64,000 nucleotides of DNA, taken from Chloroflexota bacterium (GTDB lineage: Bacteria; Chloroflexota; UBA11872). Made by a program: the position numbers and the translations under genes. Under the pieces are notes generated by a model that was given only the letters and a program-made list of their open reading frames with translations, searched no databases and was not told the DNA's origin. The stretch is taken from the NCBI GenBank assembly GCA_011523785.1, contig WTFW01000060.1, positions 2,116 through 66,115 of the forward strand, written 5' to 3'. This document shows positions 16,073-24,871 of this stretch, in pieces (the stretch's first letter is position 1; every line of letters starts with the position of its first letter).

Positions 16073-16924
16073 TCAACCGTCTTCGCCGTGGAGCCAGCGA
16101 AGGCCGCCGGGCCAGCCCGCGGATGACTGATTCAGGATGGACAGGTAATAGGCGTTCACCCTGGATTCGTTGAAGTCGCAGGTGGACGCCATCATGGGGT
16201 TGTAGTTGACGAGGAAGACTGCCCGAAACAATCCGATCAGTTTTCGTGACGCAGCGTGTCGTTGGCGTATGACGTCGAGGGTTGATGCCGGGCTGCCATT
16301 GCTTTTCTCGTATACGAAGCCGTTGACGGGATCCGCGCACACCCAGGATCCGTCGATGTAGGCCTCGATGACCTGGTGACCGGAAAAGGCTCGCACGGTG
16401 TCGAAGAGACACACGATCCGGGCGGCGGCGCCGGCGACGTGCAGCATGACGCAGGCGGCTCGGGCGAGGTCGGTACACCAGTCGGTCGGGCGGGCGAGGA
16501 TTCGCTCCTCCGTTCCGCCGAAGATCAGATCAACCAAAGGAACGGCAGCGGCGCTCGATGCGATGGTTGCCAGGTAGGTCGTGATTTGGCGCAGCGAATC
16601 GAGGCTCGCGACGTGGGATTCCAGACTGGGGATCTTCAGAGCGCAGCGAACGGCCGACTCCAGTTGGGGACGTGAGCCTGGTTCATAGCGAGCCTGTGTC
16701 GGCGTGTAGTCGCGATAGAGATAGTCGGCGCTGGCTTCCGTCAAGCGGATCATCTGGCTGATCAGCACACGGTCGACCGAATTCGGTGCGTGGACGTCGC
16801 GTTGGAGCATGCGCTGGTAGGCGGTGGGCAAGCTTGCCGGTCCCTGTAGAAGCGCCGGTGTTGAAGATTGACTCACGGACTCATCCACGTTCAGGCCGTC
16901 GTCTGCTTCTTGCTCGCCGGCCAT
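16073..16924 (-). CDS. Transglutaminase-like (papain-fold) protein
   Basis: A 283-residue cytoplasmic-looking protein with a transglutaminase-like core. The nucleophile Cys lies in PTDWCTDLARAACVMLHVAG, the His in FSGHQVIEAYIDGSWV, and the Asp in CADPVNG, in the usual order and spacing. Such domains act as peptidases or amide-forming enzymes. The ATG at 16922-16924 (MAGEQEADDG) is preferred because the longer frame overlaps the next gene; no clear ribosome site is seen. It is downstream of the small lipoprotein gene on the same strand and may be co-expressed. Confidence 0.75.
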   Translation of the reverse strand: MAGEQEADDGLNVDESVSQSSTPALLQGPASLPTAYQRMLQRDVHAPNSVDRVLISQMIRLTEASADYLYRDYTPTQARYEPGSRPQLESAVRCALKIPSLESHVASLDSLRQITTYLATIASSAAAVPLVDLIFGGTEERILARPTDWCTDLARAACVMLHVAGAAARIVCLFDTVRAFSGHQVIEAYIDGSWVCADPVNGFVYEKSNGSPASTLDVIRQRHAASRKLIGLFRAVFLVNYNPMMASTCDFNESRVNAYYLSILNQSSAGWPGGLRWLHGEDG

Positions 16925-16944
16925 AACTGTCGGTTTAGCTAGCC

Positions 16945-17406
16945 TCAGACCGGCTCGAGCGTAACCGTCCAGTCGCCAGTGGCCACGATGTCCAGATAGA
17001 AGTGCTGTCGATCTCGGACCGTCGCTGTCTTCTGCCAACTCCCAGATGCGGTAACGGTTTCCACCAGGAGTGACGGGTGTCCGAGGGCCGCGGTGAAGAG
17101 CGTGACAATGAAGCTCCTGGCGGTTCCAGACTGGTCATCGTTGTCGCTGACGTTGATCGTGGCGCGGTACTTTCCGGGTTCCAGCAGGAAGTTATCCGAG
17201 ACGAATTCGCCGCGGCCTTCCACGGTAAACGGCATCTCTGGCGGTGCGGACCCGGTGGATCCGGTTGATGAGTCGCCTGACGAAGTCCCGCAGGCACCAA
17301 GTGTGACGAAGGCAACAACGAGTACGACGGCAATGTATGTAAGCGAAGGGCAGGTTCGCGGTTTCGCTGCGCGGGGAAATCGGGCTATACCGCAGGTAGA
17401 ACGCAC
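16945..17406 (-). CDS. Small lipoprotein, hypothetical
   Basis: A frame of 153 residues from GTG at 17406. It has a basic N-terminal region, then a hydrophobic segment IAVVLVVAFVTLGAC whose LGAC is a lipobox, a Ser/Gly/Thr linker, and a beta-sandwich-like domain with YRATINVSDNDDQSG and FYLDIVATGDWTVTLEP. The latter resembles small PPC-like or bounded-by-sugar domains of secreted proteins, without firm assignment. No ATG is available before the signal sequence, so the GTG start is provisional. It sits 20 bases upstream of the transglutaminase-like gene. Confidence 0.6.
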   Translation of the reverse strand: MRSTCGIARFPRAAKPRTCPSLTYIAVVLVVAFVTLGACGTSSGDSSTGSTGSAPPEMPFTVEGRGEFVSDNFLLEPGKYRATINVSDNDDQSGTARSFIVTLFTAALGHPSLLVETVTASGSWQKTATVRDRQHFYLDIVATGDWTVTLEPV

Positions 17407-17459
17407 GGGATCCCGCTTATGTGCGCCTGGCCTGGTGAGGGGCTTTCGAGCGGCGTTCG

Positions 17460-18719
17460 TCACGCCTGCCCGTGGGGACGTCTGGCACTTCGGGGATGGA
17501 TGTCCTGATGAGCCTTGCGGCGACGTGGCCGAAGTCGCCCCAGGACGGCTCCCGCCAGCTTGAGAGGCGCCGGGTCGTATTTGGGCACTGGGGCCTTTCG
17601 AAGCGGCCGGACGGGCGGGAGGTCGGTCATGCGCCTGAGATTTCGTGCCGCCGCGCGGCCAACGTAGGTGGTCAGGCGCACGGGATCGACGGCCGTGGGG
17701 ACGAAGCGGCCGAGCCGCCGTTGTCGCAGGAGGGAGTGCCCTCCGACGAGCCAGCGCTTGAGCCACAGCATCCAGAGCGTAATGACAAAGCCAACCAGCG
17801 CGAGCACCCAGACAATGTGATATCCCCACTGAAACTCGGTGCCGGGCATGCTCTGGAAGTTCATGCCGAAGATGCCGGCGATCAGGCCGAGGGGCATGAA
17901 GATGGTGGCGACGATGGACAGCACCTTCATGATCTCGTTCTGTCGATTGGAGATGGCGGAGAGATAGGTGGCGAGGGCGGTGTCCGCGCGCTCGCGGATC
18001 CCATCGTTGGTGGACTGGACGCGAACGAGGTCTTCGAAGAGATCGCGAAAATAAAGGTCGGCGCCGTCGCCGATGAGCTCAAACTCTCGCCGGCCAAGGC
18101 GGCTGAGCACGTCGCGCTGCGGTATCAGGGCGCGATTCAGCGCCAGGCTGGAGCGCTTGAGGGCCAGCAGGGTGGCCAGGGCCGATTCGTCGGGACTGGC
18201 CAGAATCTGTTCCTCGATTGCATCGGCACGCTCGCTCATGCGCTCGAGCGTGGGAAGAATCGCTTGGATCAGGGCATCGAAGTGGGCGTGGGCGAGAAAG
18301 GCGGATCCCTTCATCAGGGGGCGACCGTCGATTTCGACTAGACTGCGAATAGCCTCAACGCTGGGCATTGTGATGTTGTGGATGGTAACGACGTAGTTTC
18401 GGCCGATGAACATGCTCAAACTGGCCATCTGGAGTACTTGACTATCGAGCGTATAGTCGATGCTGCGAGCGTTAACGAACACGTAGCTTCCGAAATTTTC
18501 GACACGGGCCGCCGTGTTTTGTGCGTCCAAGCTGATGTCGACGACCAGGGGATGAAAGTTGAATATGTCGAGCAGGAGCGATTGCGCGTTATCGTCGGGA
18601 TTGTCGATGTCTATCCAGAGCACGCCCTTGCTTGACTCAATGAGTGACGTAATTTCATCGAGATTAAGCTCGCTACGGAGTTCGTTCTTGGAATCAAGAG
18701 AGTAGGATGTGTACGGCAT
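17460..18719 (-). CDS. corA: CorA-family divalent metal ion transporter
   Basis: A 419-residue CorA-type Mg2+/Co2+ channel. A large N-terminal cytoplasmic domain is followed by a long helix and two C-terminal membrane helices. The signature G-M-N lies in AGIFGMNFQSMPGTEF at about residues 285-287, after the first membrane helix. The second helix spans YHIVWVLALVGFVITLWML. A basic C-terminal extension of roughly 90 residues follows, longer than usual for CorA, where the protein normally ends shortly after the second helix. The 5' leader is AT-rich compared with the neighbourhood. Confidence 0.93.
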   Translation of the reverse strand: MPYTSYSLDSKNELRSELNLDEITSLIESSKGVLWIDIDNPDDNAQSLLLDIFNFHPLVVDISLDAQNTAARVENFGSYVFVNARSIDYTLDSQVLQMASLSMFIGRNYVVTIHNITMPSVEAIRSLVEIDGRPLMKGSAFLAHAHFDALIQAILPTLERMSERADAIEEQILASPDESALATLLALKRSSLALNRALIPQRDVLSRLGRREFELIGDGADLYFRDLFEDLVRVQSTNDGIRERADTALATYLSAISNRQNEIMKVLSIVATIFMPLGLIAGIFGMNFQSMPGTEFQWGYHIVWVLALVGFVITLWMLWLKRWLVGGHSLLRQRRLGRFVPTAVDPVRLTTYVGRAAARNLRRMTDLPPVRPLRKAPVPKYDPAPLKLAGAVLGRLRPRRRKAHQDIHPRSARRPHGQA

Positions 18720-18933
18720 ATTAGGTTGTCAATAAACTCGGCAGAATATAGTGACTGTCGGTCGGATACGATGCATGCTCGAGAATGTGCCCGCCAAGCT
18801 GTGGAACCAGGATGGCATTGACTTATGACGCTACCATATTCGAGACGATGCGCGGTGGGCTTAGCACCTTCAGTTGCCTTGCGCCGGCCGCGGCGCCGGT
18901 GAGTCCGGGGGGCGCATGGGCCTGTGTGGGCGG

Positions 18934-21015
18934 CTACTCGTCATGGGCGATGAGGAAGATGGCTTCGAGCGCTGCGTGCCTGATGCGGGTTTGGGCGTCC
19001 TGCGGGAGTTCGCTGGACGCCTCAACAGCAACTTCGGCGGCATAGGCGACGGCATCGCGTTCGGATAGCCCCAGCTGGGGCGCGGCCGCGCGGGTGGCTT
19101 CGATGGCGTGGGCGGCGACGGCATCGGTTGGAAGGCCGGTCTCGTTGGCGCTGTGAATGGCGCCCTGGATCGCGCCCTGGACAACCGCGCGTGGGTCGTC
19201 GACGGACTCGGCGGTTGCATCCACGAGGCTGGACATCGAGTCCCGGACCGTGCGCCTGGCGCCGATCCCGGAATCGGCGGCGGCTTGCACGGCGCCCTGC
19301 ATGGCGCCAAATGCAAGCGCGGCGCTTTGCTGGCGTAGGTTGTCACTTTCGCGCAGCGCGCGAGCAATGGTCCGGTTGACCCGCTTCCGCAACTGCCTGG
19401 CCGTTGCGCCGCCGCGAGCGGCGGTTGTGGCCACGGAGCGGATCGAGGCGGCCAGCTGGTAGGCCGTAACGCCGGCGGCCACGTCCAGCCCGGCCACCGC
19501 GGGCACGAATCGCCGCGTGCCAAGCGGAAGGCTGGCGGCGATATTCAGCCCCGGAACCGAGTTCAGGACCCGCAGGTTCTCACGCGTCTGCGTCGCCAGC
19601 TCGCTCATCACGGCTTCGCGGTCGGACTCGCCGTCTTCCCGGACGCGCCCGAGGACGCTGAGCGTGACGAGTCCGAAGAGGAAGGCCAGGGCGAAGAGGA
19701 AGTCATAGCCCGTCAGAAAGACCGCGGGGAACTCGACGGTTCGCGCGGGATCGACCCACTCGATCGAGATTTCGAACCGGCGCACGCTGAAGAAGTCAAC
19801 GAATACGCCGCCGAGGATGGGGCCGATGCCCGCACCCAGGCTGGCGGCAAGCGAAGCCCCCGTCAGATACGAGGTGGACTGCGCCTGGGGCGCCATCTTC
19901 ATGCGGATCGTGGTCGAGGCGAGGTTGATTCCCGCGCTGGCTATGCCGATGAGAAAGTGCAGGGCGACCAGCAGCGGTACGGTGAGAAGGTGTTGATCGG
20001 GCGTGGTGGTGAAGGTCCATCCCAAAATAACGAGCAGAAATAGCGATGAGCTTGTCGACAGCACCACCTTGCTTCCGAAGCGATCGACATAGCCTCCCCA
20101 GACATTGACGAACAGCACACTGGTCACCTGGCTGAGCACGCCGAGTCCGACGACGGCCGACAGTGGCATCTCCAGTTTGACCAGCATGTACACGGAGAAG
20201 AACGGCACGGCCAGCTGCGTGGCGAGGTACCAAACCATCAGGAATGCCATCAACTGCCGATAGTTGCGGTCTCGCAGCGGCGCCGCGAGCAGCCCGGCGA
20301 TTGTCGGTGGCCGACCTTCCGGCGTAACCATGCGTGGCTCCGGCATGCGGGCCATGAAACCAACGGAGCCAAACCCCAGCAGAATGCTCCCGAACAACAT
20401 GGCGTATGAGTAGCCGTAGATCTGCTCGGGCTCGGGCACGCGTCCGGCCCACCAATCGATATAGAAGGCTCCGACGAGTCCGGCAACGGCGGCGGCAATC
20501 GTGGCAATGCGCATGCGCTGGGAGAAGAAGCTCCCCATCACGTCCTGCGGAACGATGTCGCGGATCCAGCCGATCCAACTTGGATTGAGAAACGCCTGGG
20601 CCACCCCGCGCAGTGCCACGAAAATGAGCAGCAACGTCACGGCGCCGGCGTTCGGAACGTCCAGGGCAAATGGAATGAGGGCGACCGGAATCCAGGCCGC
20701 GTACGCGATGAAGTAGCTCATCACCGCGAACGGCTTGCGCACACGCAGTCGCTCGACAAGAACCACGGCGACGAGTTGCACGGGCTGCAAGATCGGCGGA
20801 AGAGCGGTGAGGATGCCGATGTGGACGTTGGACGCGCCGAGTAGCAAGGCAAAGGCGGCCAGGAAGCCGCCGGACACCAGGCCGTCCGACGCCGATGCCG
20901 CGACGGCCTGGTAATTCATGGCCCGCAGGCCGGAATCTCGCTCCTGGTCCGAGAGCGTGTCCCGAGGCTGGAACACGCCCAGAACGGCCGCGCGTAGCCG
21001 CGAGGTCAATTCCAT
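18934..21015 (-). CDS. MFS transporter with ~250-residue Ala-rich C-terminal extension
   Basis: A 693-residue protein. Residues about 30-440 form a 12-helix major facilitator domain (SDGLVSGGFLAAFALLLGAS, RGVAQAFLNPSWIGWIRDIVP, GGYVDRFGSKVVLSTSSS). The remainder is a long Ala-rich helical tail with at least two similar units, FGAMQGAVQAAADSGIGA and QGAIQGAIHSANETGLPTDA. Ordinary MFS proteins are 400-450 residues, so the tail is unusual. No frameshift joins it, since the frame is continuous. Transported substrate unknown. It is isolated, with 214 bases of apparently empty DNA before corA. Confidence 0.85.
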   Translation of the reverse strand: MELTSRLRAAVLGVFQPRDTLSDQERDSGLRAMNYQAVAASASDGLVSGGFLAAFALLLGASNVHIGILTALPPILQPVQLVAVVLVERLRVRKPFAVMSYFIAYAAWIPVALIPFALDVPNAGAVTLLLIFVALRGVAQAFLNPSWIGWIRDIVPQDVMGSFFSQRMRIATIAAAVAGLVGAFYIDWWAGRVPEPEQIYGYSYAMLFGSILLGFGSVGFMARMPEPRMVTPEGRPPTIAGLLAAPLRDRNYRQLMAFLMVWYLATQLAVPFFSVYMLVKLEMPLSAVVGLGVLSQVTSVLFVNVWGGYVDRFGSKVVLSTSSSLFLLVILGWTFTTTPDQHLLTVPLLVALHFLIGIASAGINLASTTIRMKMAPQAQSTSYLTGASLAASLGAGIGPILGGVFVDFFSVRRFEISIEWVDPARTVEFPAVFLTGYDFLFALAFLFGLVTLSVLGRVREDGESDREAVMSELATQTRENLRVLNSVPGLNIAASLPLGTRRFVPAVAGLDVAAGVTAYQLAASIRSVATTAARGGATARQLRKRVNRTIARALRESDNLRQQSAALAFGAMQGAVQAAADSGIGARRTVRDSMSSLVDATAESVDDPRAVVQGAIQGAIHSANETGLPTDAVAAHAIEATRAAAPQLGLSERDAVAYAAEVAVEASSELPQDAQTRIRHAALEAIFLIAHDE

Positions 21016-21141
21016 CGGTCCGGGAGGGTGGCTAGATCGAACATATCACCGAAATCGCACGTGGCTGGCGCGAACGAAGGTTCCAAACGGTGAATGCAAT
21101 CCGCGCCGTTGAATCGGCCTGCCTACGCTCCGGCGTGAGGC

Positions 21142-21963
21142 TCAGGACTTTCGGGTGACGTGGACCTGGCCGTGGGGTGGGCCGTTCCAGCGGGGGGAGT
21201 GGCGGAGGTGGTCGAGGATTTGGGCGAGTTCATCGATGGAGGATTCGATGAGGCGTTCGCCGGCTTCGCGGGTGCCCTTGCGGGCGTCGCCCTTGGCGCC
21301 GGAGGGGGCGTGGGCGTTGAAGGCGTTGGGCCAGACGAGTTCGAGTTCCTGGAGCGGCTCAAACATGGCCTTGAAGGCTTCGTCGAAGGTGCCGGGGGCC
21401 AGGGCGTCCTCGCGGATGAGGTCGGGCGCCAGGTAGTAGGAGTGGGAGCTTTCCATCTCGCAGGCGTGGCCGCCGGGGATCTCGCCGGCGATGTCCTTGA
21501 GAACCGAATCGTCGCCGAGGGTGTAGTGGCCGACGCAGCCCAGGAAGTCGATGTCCAGCCGGAAGCCGATGTCCTGCACGGCGACCGACATGAGCCACTG
21601 GTTGCCGCCGTGGCCGTTCACGATCAGGAAGCGGCGGAAGCCGTGGTGGCGCATGGAGACGATGATGTCCTCGAGCAGGTCCAGGAACGTCTCGGGACGC
21701 AGGGTCATGGTGCCGGGGAAGTTCATGTGGTGGTCGGAGATGCCCCAGGGGATGGCGGGCAGGGCCAGCAGGCGCGGGGCCAGGCGTTCGGCGGCGCGTT
21801 CGCAGTAGGCGTGGGCGATCAGGTGGTCCTGGCCCAGGCCCAGGTGCGGGCCGTGTTGTTCGGTGGAGCCGATAGGGATGAGGACCAGTTCCACAGTCTC
21901 GGCGGCCTGGGCCACCTCGGGCCAGGACATCTTGTGGAGGGCGTAGGTGGGCAGATTGCTCAT
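21142..21963 (-). CDS. Creatininase family protein (downstream of a coupled pair)
   Basis: A 273-residue metal-dependent amidohydrolase-like protein of the creatininase/MftE/FAPy-deformylase family. The metal-site motif is IPIGSTEQHGPHLGLGQD (E, H, D), with VNGHGGNQW and the Glu of GGHACEMESSHS. All expected ligands are present. The ATG overlaps the stop of the upstream paralogue (ATGA, 21960-21963), so translation is coupled. Substrate could be creatinine, a formamidopyrimidine or a modified peptide; the sequence does not decide. Confidence 0.92.
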   Translation of the reverse strand: MSNLPTYALHKMSWPEVAQAAETVELVLIPIGSTEQHGPHLGLGQDHLIAHAYCERAAERLAPRLLALPAIPWGISDHHMNFPGTMTLRPETFLDLLEDIIVSMRHHGFRRFLIVNGHGGNQWLMSVAVQDIGFRLDIDFLGCVGHYTLGDDSVLKDIAGEIPGGHACEMESSHSYYLAPDLIREDALAPGTFDEAFKAMFEPLQELELVWPNAFNAHAPSGAKGDARKGTREAGERLIESSIDELAQILDHLRHSPRWNGPPHGQVHVTRKS

Positions 21964-22859
21964 GGGGTGTGCAGGGCGTGGCGCCAGCCGGGCATGCGGC
22001 CGCGGGCGAGGAGGTCGTCGGGCGAGTCGAGCAGGGTGGTGATGAGCTGGTCGGCGCGCTCCTCGATGACGTGGATCATGCGCCAGCCGTCCTCGGCGGT
22101 GGCCAGCCTGGCGTCGCCGACGGCGCCGTTGGCGGAGAAGTCGGAGAAGTCGTGGTTGCGGCGGATGGAACGTCGCCAGAAGCGCTGGCGCAGGCGGCTG
22201 CCGCGCGGGCTGAGGTCGCCGGGGGCGAGGCTGTCGTGCTTGACGCGGTCCGGACGCAGGGCCATGAGCTCGGCGGTTTCAAGCTCGCAGGCGTGGCCGG
22301 AGGTGGGGGACTTGACGATCTCGTCCTCCAGGTCGTCGTCTTCCAGGTCGTAGAGCGAAATGGACGCCAGGAAGTCCAGGGGCAGGCGGGTGGGGAGGGT
22401 TTGCAGGGCGACGGTCATGACGGAGGTGTTGCCGCTGTGCCAGTTGGTGAGCAGGAAGCGCTTGAAGCCGTGGTGCAGCAGGGAGGCCAGGCAGTCTTCC
22501 AGCACGTGCAGGAAGGTCTGGGGGCGCAGCGTGATCGAGCCGGGGAAGCCCATGTGATAGGTGGACATCCCGTAGGGCATGGTGGGGGCGACCAGCAGGC
22601 GGGGGTGAAAGCGCTCGGCCAGGCGCAGGGTGAGGTCCTCGCAGATCACCAGGTCGGTGTCGAGCGAGGTGTTGGGTCCGTGTTGCTCGATGGAGCCGAT
22701 GGGGATCATGACCAGTTCCACGCCGTCGCGAGCGCGGGCGACCTCGGGCGAGGTCATGTGGGTAAGGCGGAGCGGCGACGGCAGGTCGGCCAAGGGGTGC
22801 GTATCCAGGGTGGAGTCGGCGATATGATAAGCGGCGACGGCTGGGCGAGCAGTATCCAT
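21960..22859 (-). CDS. Creatininase family protein (upstream of a coupled pair)
   Basis: Paralogue of the next gene on this strand, about 299 residues from the ATG at 22859. Family motifs are IPIGSIEQHGPNTSLDTD, the variant LTNWHSGN (NGHGGN in the partner, His kept) and GHACELETAE. The N terminus is uncertain: homology with the partner starts around LPSPLRLTHMTSPEVA, so an internal TTG may be the true start. The ATG at 22857-22859 overlaps by two bases the ATG of coaX on the opposite strand. The two creatininase-like proteins may form hetero-oligomers (inference). Confidence 0.85.
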   Translation of the reverse strand: MDTARPAVAAYHIADSTLDTHPLADLPSPLRLTHMTSPEVARARDGVELVMIPIGSIEQHGPNTSLDTDLVICEDLTLRLAERFHPRLLVAPTMPYGMSTYHMGFPGSITLRPQTFLHVLEDCLASLLHHGFKRFLLTNWHSGNTSVMTVALQTLPTRLPLDFLASISLYDLEDDDLEDEIVKSPTSGHACELETAELMALRPDRVKHDSLAPGDLSPRGSRLRQRFWRRSIRRNHDFSDFSANGAVGDARLATAEDGWRMIHVIEERADQLITTLLDSPDDLLARGRMPGWRHALHTP

Positions 22860-23622
22860 GGTTCTGGTCGTCGATGTCGGTAATACCGACACCAAATTCG
22901 GCGTATTCAGCGGCGAGGAGTTGGGCGCGCGCTGGGCGGTGCACAGCGACCTGAACCGCAGCGCCGCGGAGCACGAAGCGCTGTTGCGCGCCATGCTGGC
23001 GCATCACCAGGTGACGGGGATCGAGGGCGCCGTTATCGGTTCGGTGGTGCCCGCCCTGACCGAGCGCATGGCCGCGGCGGTGAGGTCCGCGGCGGGGTGC
23101 GAGCCGCTGATCGCGCGCTCGCAGGACGTGCGGGTGATTGACCTGGCGGTGGATCGGCCCGCGCAGGTGGGGATCGACCGGGTGGCCAACGCGCTGGCGG
23201 CGCGCGAGTTTTACCAGGCACCGGCGATCGTGGTGGACCTGGGCAGTGTCACCACGTTCGACATCGTCAACGCGGCGGGCAGCCTGGCGGGGGTGATTAT
23301 TACGCTGGGGATGCAGAACACGGCGCGGGCTCTGACGGCGGCGGGCGCGCAGTTGCCGTCAATCGACCTGGCGCGGCCGGCGCGGCTGGTGGGAACGGAG
23401 ACCACGGGGTCGATGCAATCCGGGGTGTACTGGGGGTATGTGCAGATGGTCCGCGGGTTGCTTGAGCAGTTGCAGTCCGAGCTGGGCGCCGACTACCGGG
23501 CCATCGCCACGGGCGGGCAGGCGCCGGTTGTGGTGGAGGATGTGGGGCTGTTCGAGATCGTGGACCTGGATCTGACGCTGCGCGGGCTGTGGCTGATCCA
23601 GCAGGCGGAGGCGGCGGCGTGA
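22858..23622 (+). CDS. coaX: Type III pantothenate kinase
   Basis: A 254-residue type III pantothenate kinase, first step of coenzyme A synthesis. The N-terminal phosphate-binding motif is VDVGNTDTKFG (Asp6 the likely base) and the GIDRVANA motif is present. The later ATP/pantothenate motif reads VDLGSVTTFD rather than the common D-x-G-T-A-T-T, and the usual G-G-x-I-x-P-G is altered to LAGVIITLG. It is followed directly by coaBC with a GTGA overlap, a natural CoA pathway pair. Its ATG overlaps that of the divergent creatininase gene. Confidence 0.92.
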   Translation: MVLVVDVGNTDTKFGVFSGEELGARWAVHSDLNRSAAEHEALLRAMLAHHQVTGIEGAVIGSVVPALTERMAAAVRSAAGCEPLIARSQDVRVIDLAVDRPAQVGIDRVANALAAREFYQAPAIVVDLGSVTTFDIVNAAGSLAGVIITLGMQNTARALTAAGAQLPSIDLARPARLVGTETTGSMQSGVYWGYVQMVRGLLEQLQSELGADYRAIATGGQAPVVVEDVGLFEIVDLDLTLRGLWLIQQAEAAA

Positions 23623-24815
23623 GCGTGCTGCAGGGCGCGCGGGTGGTGCTGTACGTCACCGGCGGCATCGCGGCGTACAAGGCCTCGGACCTGGCCAGCA
23701 AGCTGACGCAGGCGGGCACGGAAGTGGACGTGGTGCTGTCGCGGGCGGCCGAGGACTTCGTGGGCCCGCTGACGTTCCAGGCGCTGACGCAGCGCACCGT
23801 TTTCAGGGCCAGCGACGCCATGACGGCCGAGAACGAGATCGCGCACGTGCGGCTGGCCGCGGACGCGGACGTGCTGCTGGTTGCGCCGGCGACGGCCAGC
23901 GCGATTGCGCGGCTGGCGCACGGGCAGGCGGACGACCTGGGGTCAGCCGTCGCGCTGTCGACGCAGGCGCCCATCGTGGTGGCGCCGGCCATGGAGCCCG
24001 GGATGTACGCCAACCCGGCCACACAGGAGAACCTGGCGACGCTGCGGCGGCGCGGCGTGCGAGTGATCGAGCCGGAGAGCGGCCGGCTGGCCTCGGGCGC
24101 GGAGGGCAAGGGACGGCTGCCGGAGACGCCGGTGCTGCTGGATGTGCTCCGTGCCACGCTTGGGCGTGAAGGGCCGCTGAGGGACCGTGTGGTCGTCGTG
24201 TCGGCCGGCGGCACGCGCGAGTACATGGATCCGGTGCGGTTTATTGGGAACCCGGCCAGCGGTCGCCAGGGGGTTGAACTGGCGCGGGCGGCCATCGAGC
24301 GCGGAGCCACGACGCGGTTGGTGCTGGGGTCAGGGACGGTGGAGCCGCCGGCGGGCGTGGACACCGTGCGCGTCGAGTCCGCCGAGGAGATGCTGGATGC
24401 GCTGCGCGAGGCGGTGAGCGGCTGCGACGCGCTGATCATGAATGCCGCCGTCGGCGATTACCGACCGGCCAGCACCTCCGACGTGAAGCTGAAGCGCGGC
24501 GGCGAACCGGCGGGTATCGACCTGGTCGAGAACCCGGACCTGCTGCAGGCCTTGCAGGGGGACTTTCTGCGAATCGGGTTCGCGGCGGAGACCAACGACC
24601 ACCTCGAGAATGCCAGGAGCAAGCTGCTCGGCAAGGAGCTGGACGCCCTGGTCGTCAACGACGTGGCCGGGTCGAACACGGGATTTGCCGCGGAGACCAA
24701 CGCCGTCACGATCCTGCGGCCGGAGCACCCGGACCTTGAGGTCCCGCTGACCAGCAAGTCGGGCGTGGCCTCGGCGGTGCTGGACGTGGTGGTTGAAATG
24801 ATCGGCGGTCGCTGA
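23619..24815 (+). CDS. coaBC: Phosphopantothenoylcysteine decarboxylase/synthetase with altered CoaC residues
   Basis: A 398-residue bifunctional CoaBC (Dfp). The N-terminal flavodoxin-like CoaC part has VTGGIAAYKASDL and the conserved His in IAHVRLA. However, the PAMN motif is PAMEPGMY, and the active-site Cys motif (ACG in E. coli) is LASGAEGKGR, so Asn and Cys are both replaced. The CoaB part looks intact: SAGGTREYMDPVRFIGNPAS, NAAVGDYRP and the Lys of VKLKR. GTG at 23619 overlaps the coaX stop (GTGA). Whether decarboxylation still occurs is open. Confidence 0.92.
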   Translation: MSVLQGARVVLYVTGGIAAYKASDLASKLTQAGTEVDVVLSRAAEDFVGPLTFQALTQRTVFRASDAMTAENEIAHVRLAADADVLLVAPATASAIARLAHGQADDLGSAVALSTQAPIVVAPAMEPGMYANPATQENLATLRRRGVRVIEPESGRLASGAEGKGRLPETPVLLDVLRATLGREGPLRDRVVVVSAGGTREYMDPVRFIGNPASGRQGVELARAAIERGATTRLVLGSGTVEPPAGVDTVRVESAEEMLDALREAVSGCDALIMNAAVGDYRPASTSDVKLKRGGEPAGIDLVENPDLLQALQGDFLRIGFAAETNDHLENARSKLLGKELDALVVNDVAGSNTGFAAETNAVTILRPEHPDLEVPLTSKSGVASAVLDVVVEMIGGR

Positions 24816-24871
24816 CGGCGTCGGCGGGGCCGCGGCTGAAGGGCTGGCCGGCGGACCGGACGGCGGGTTCC

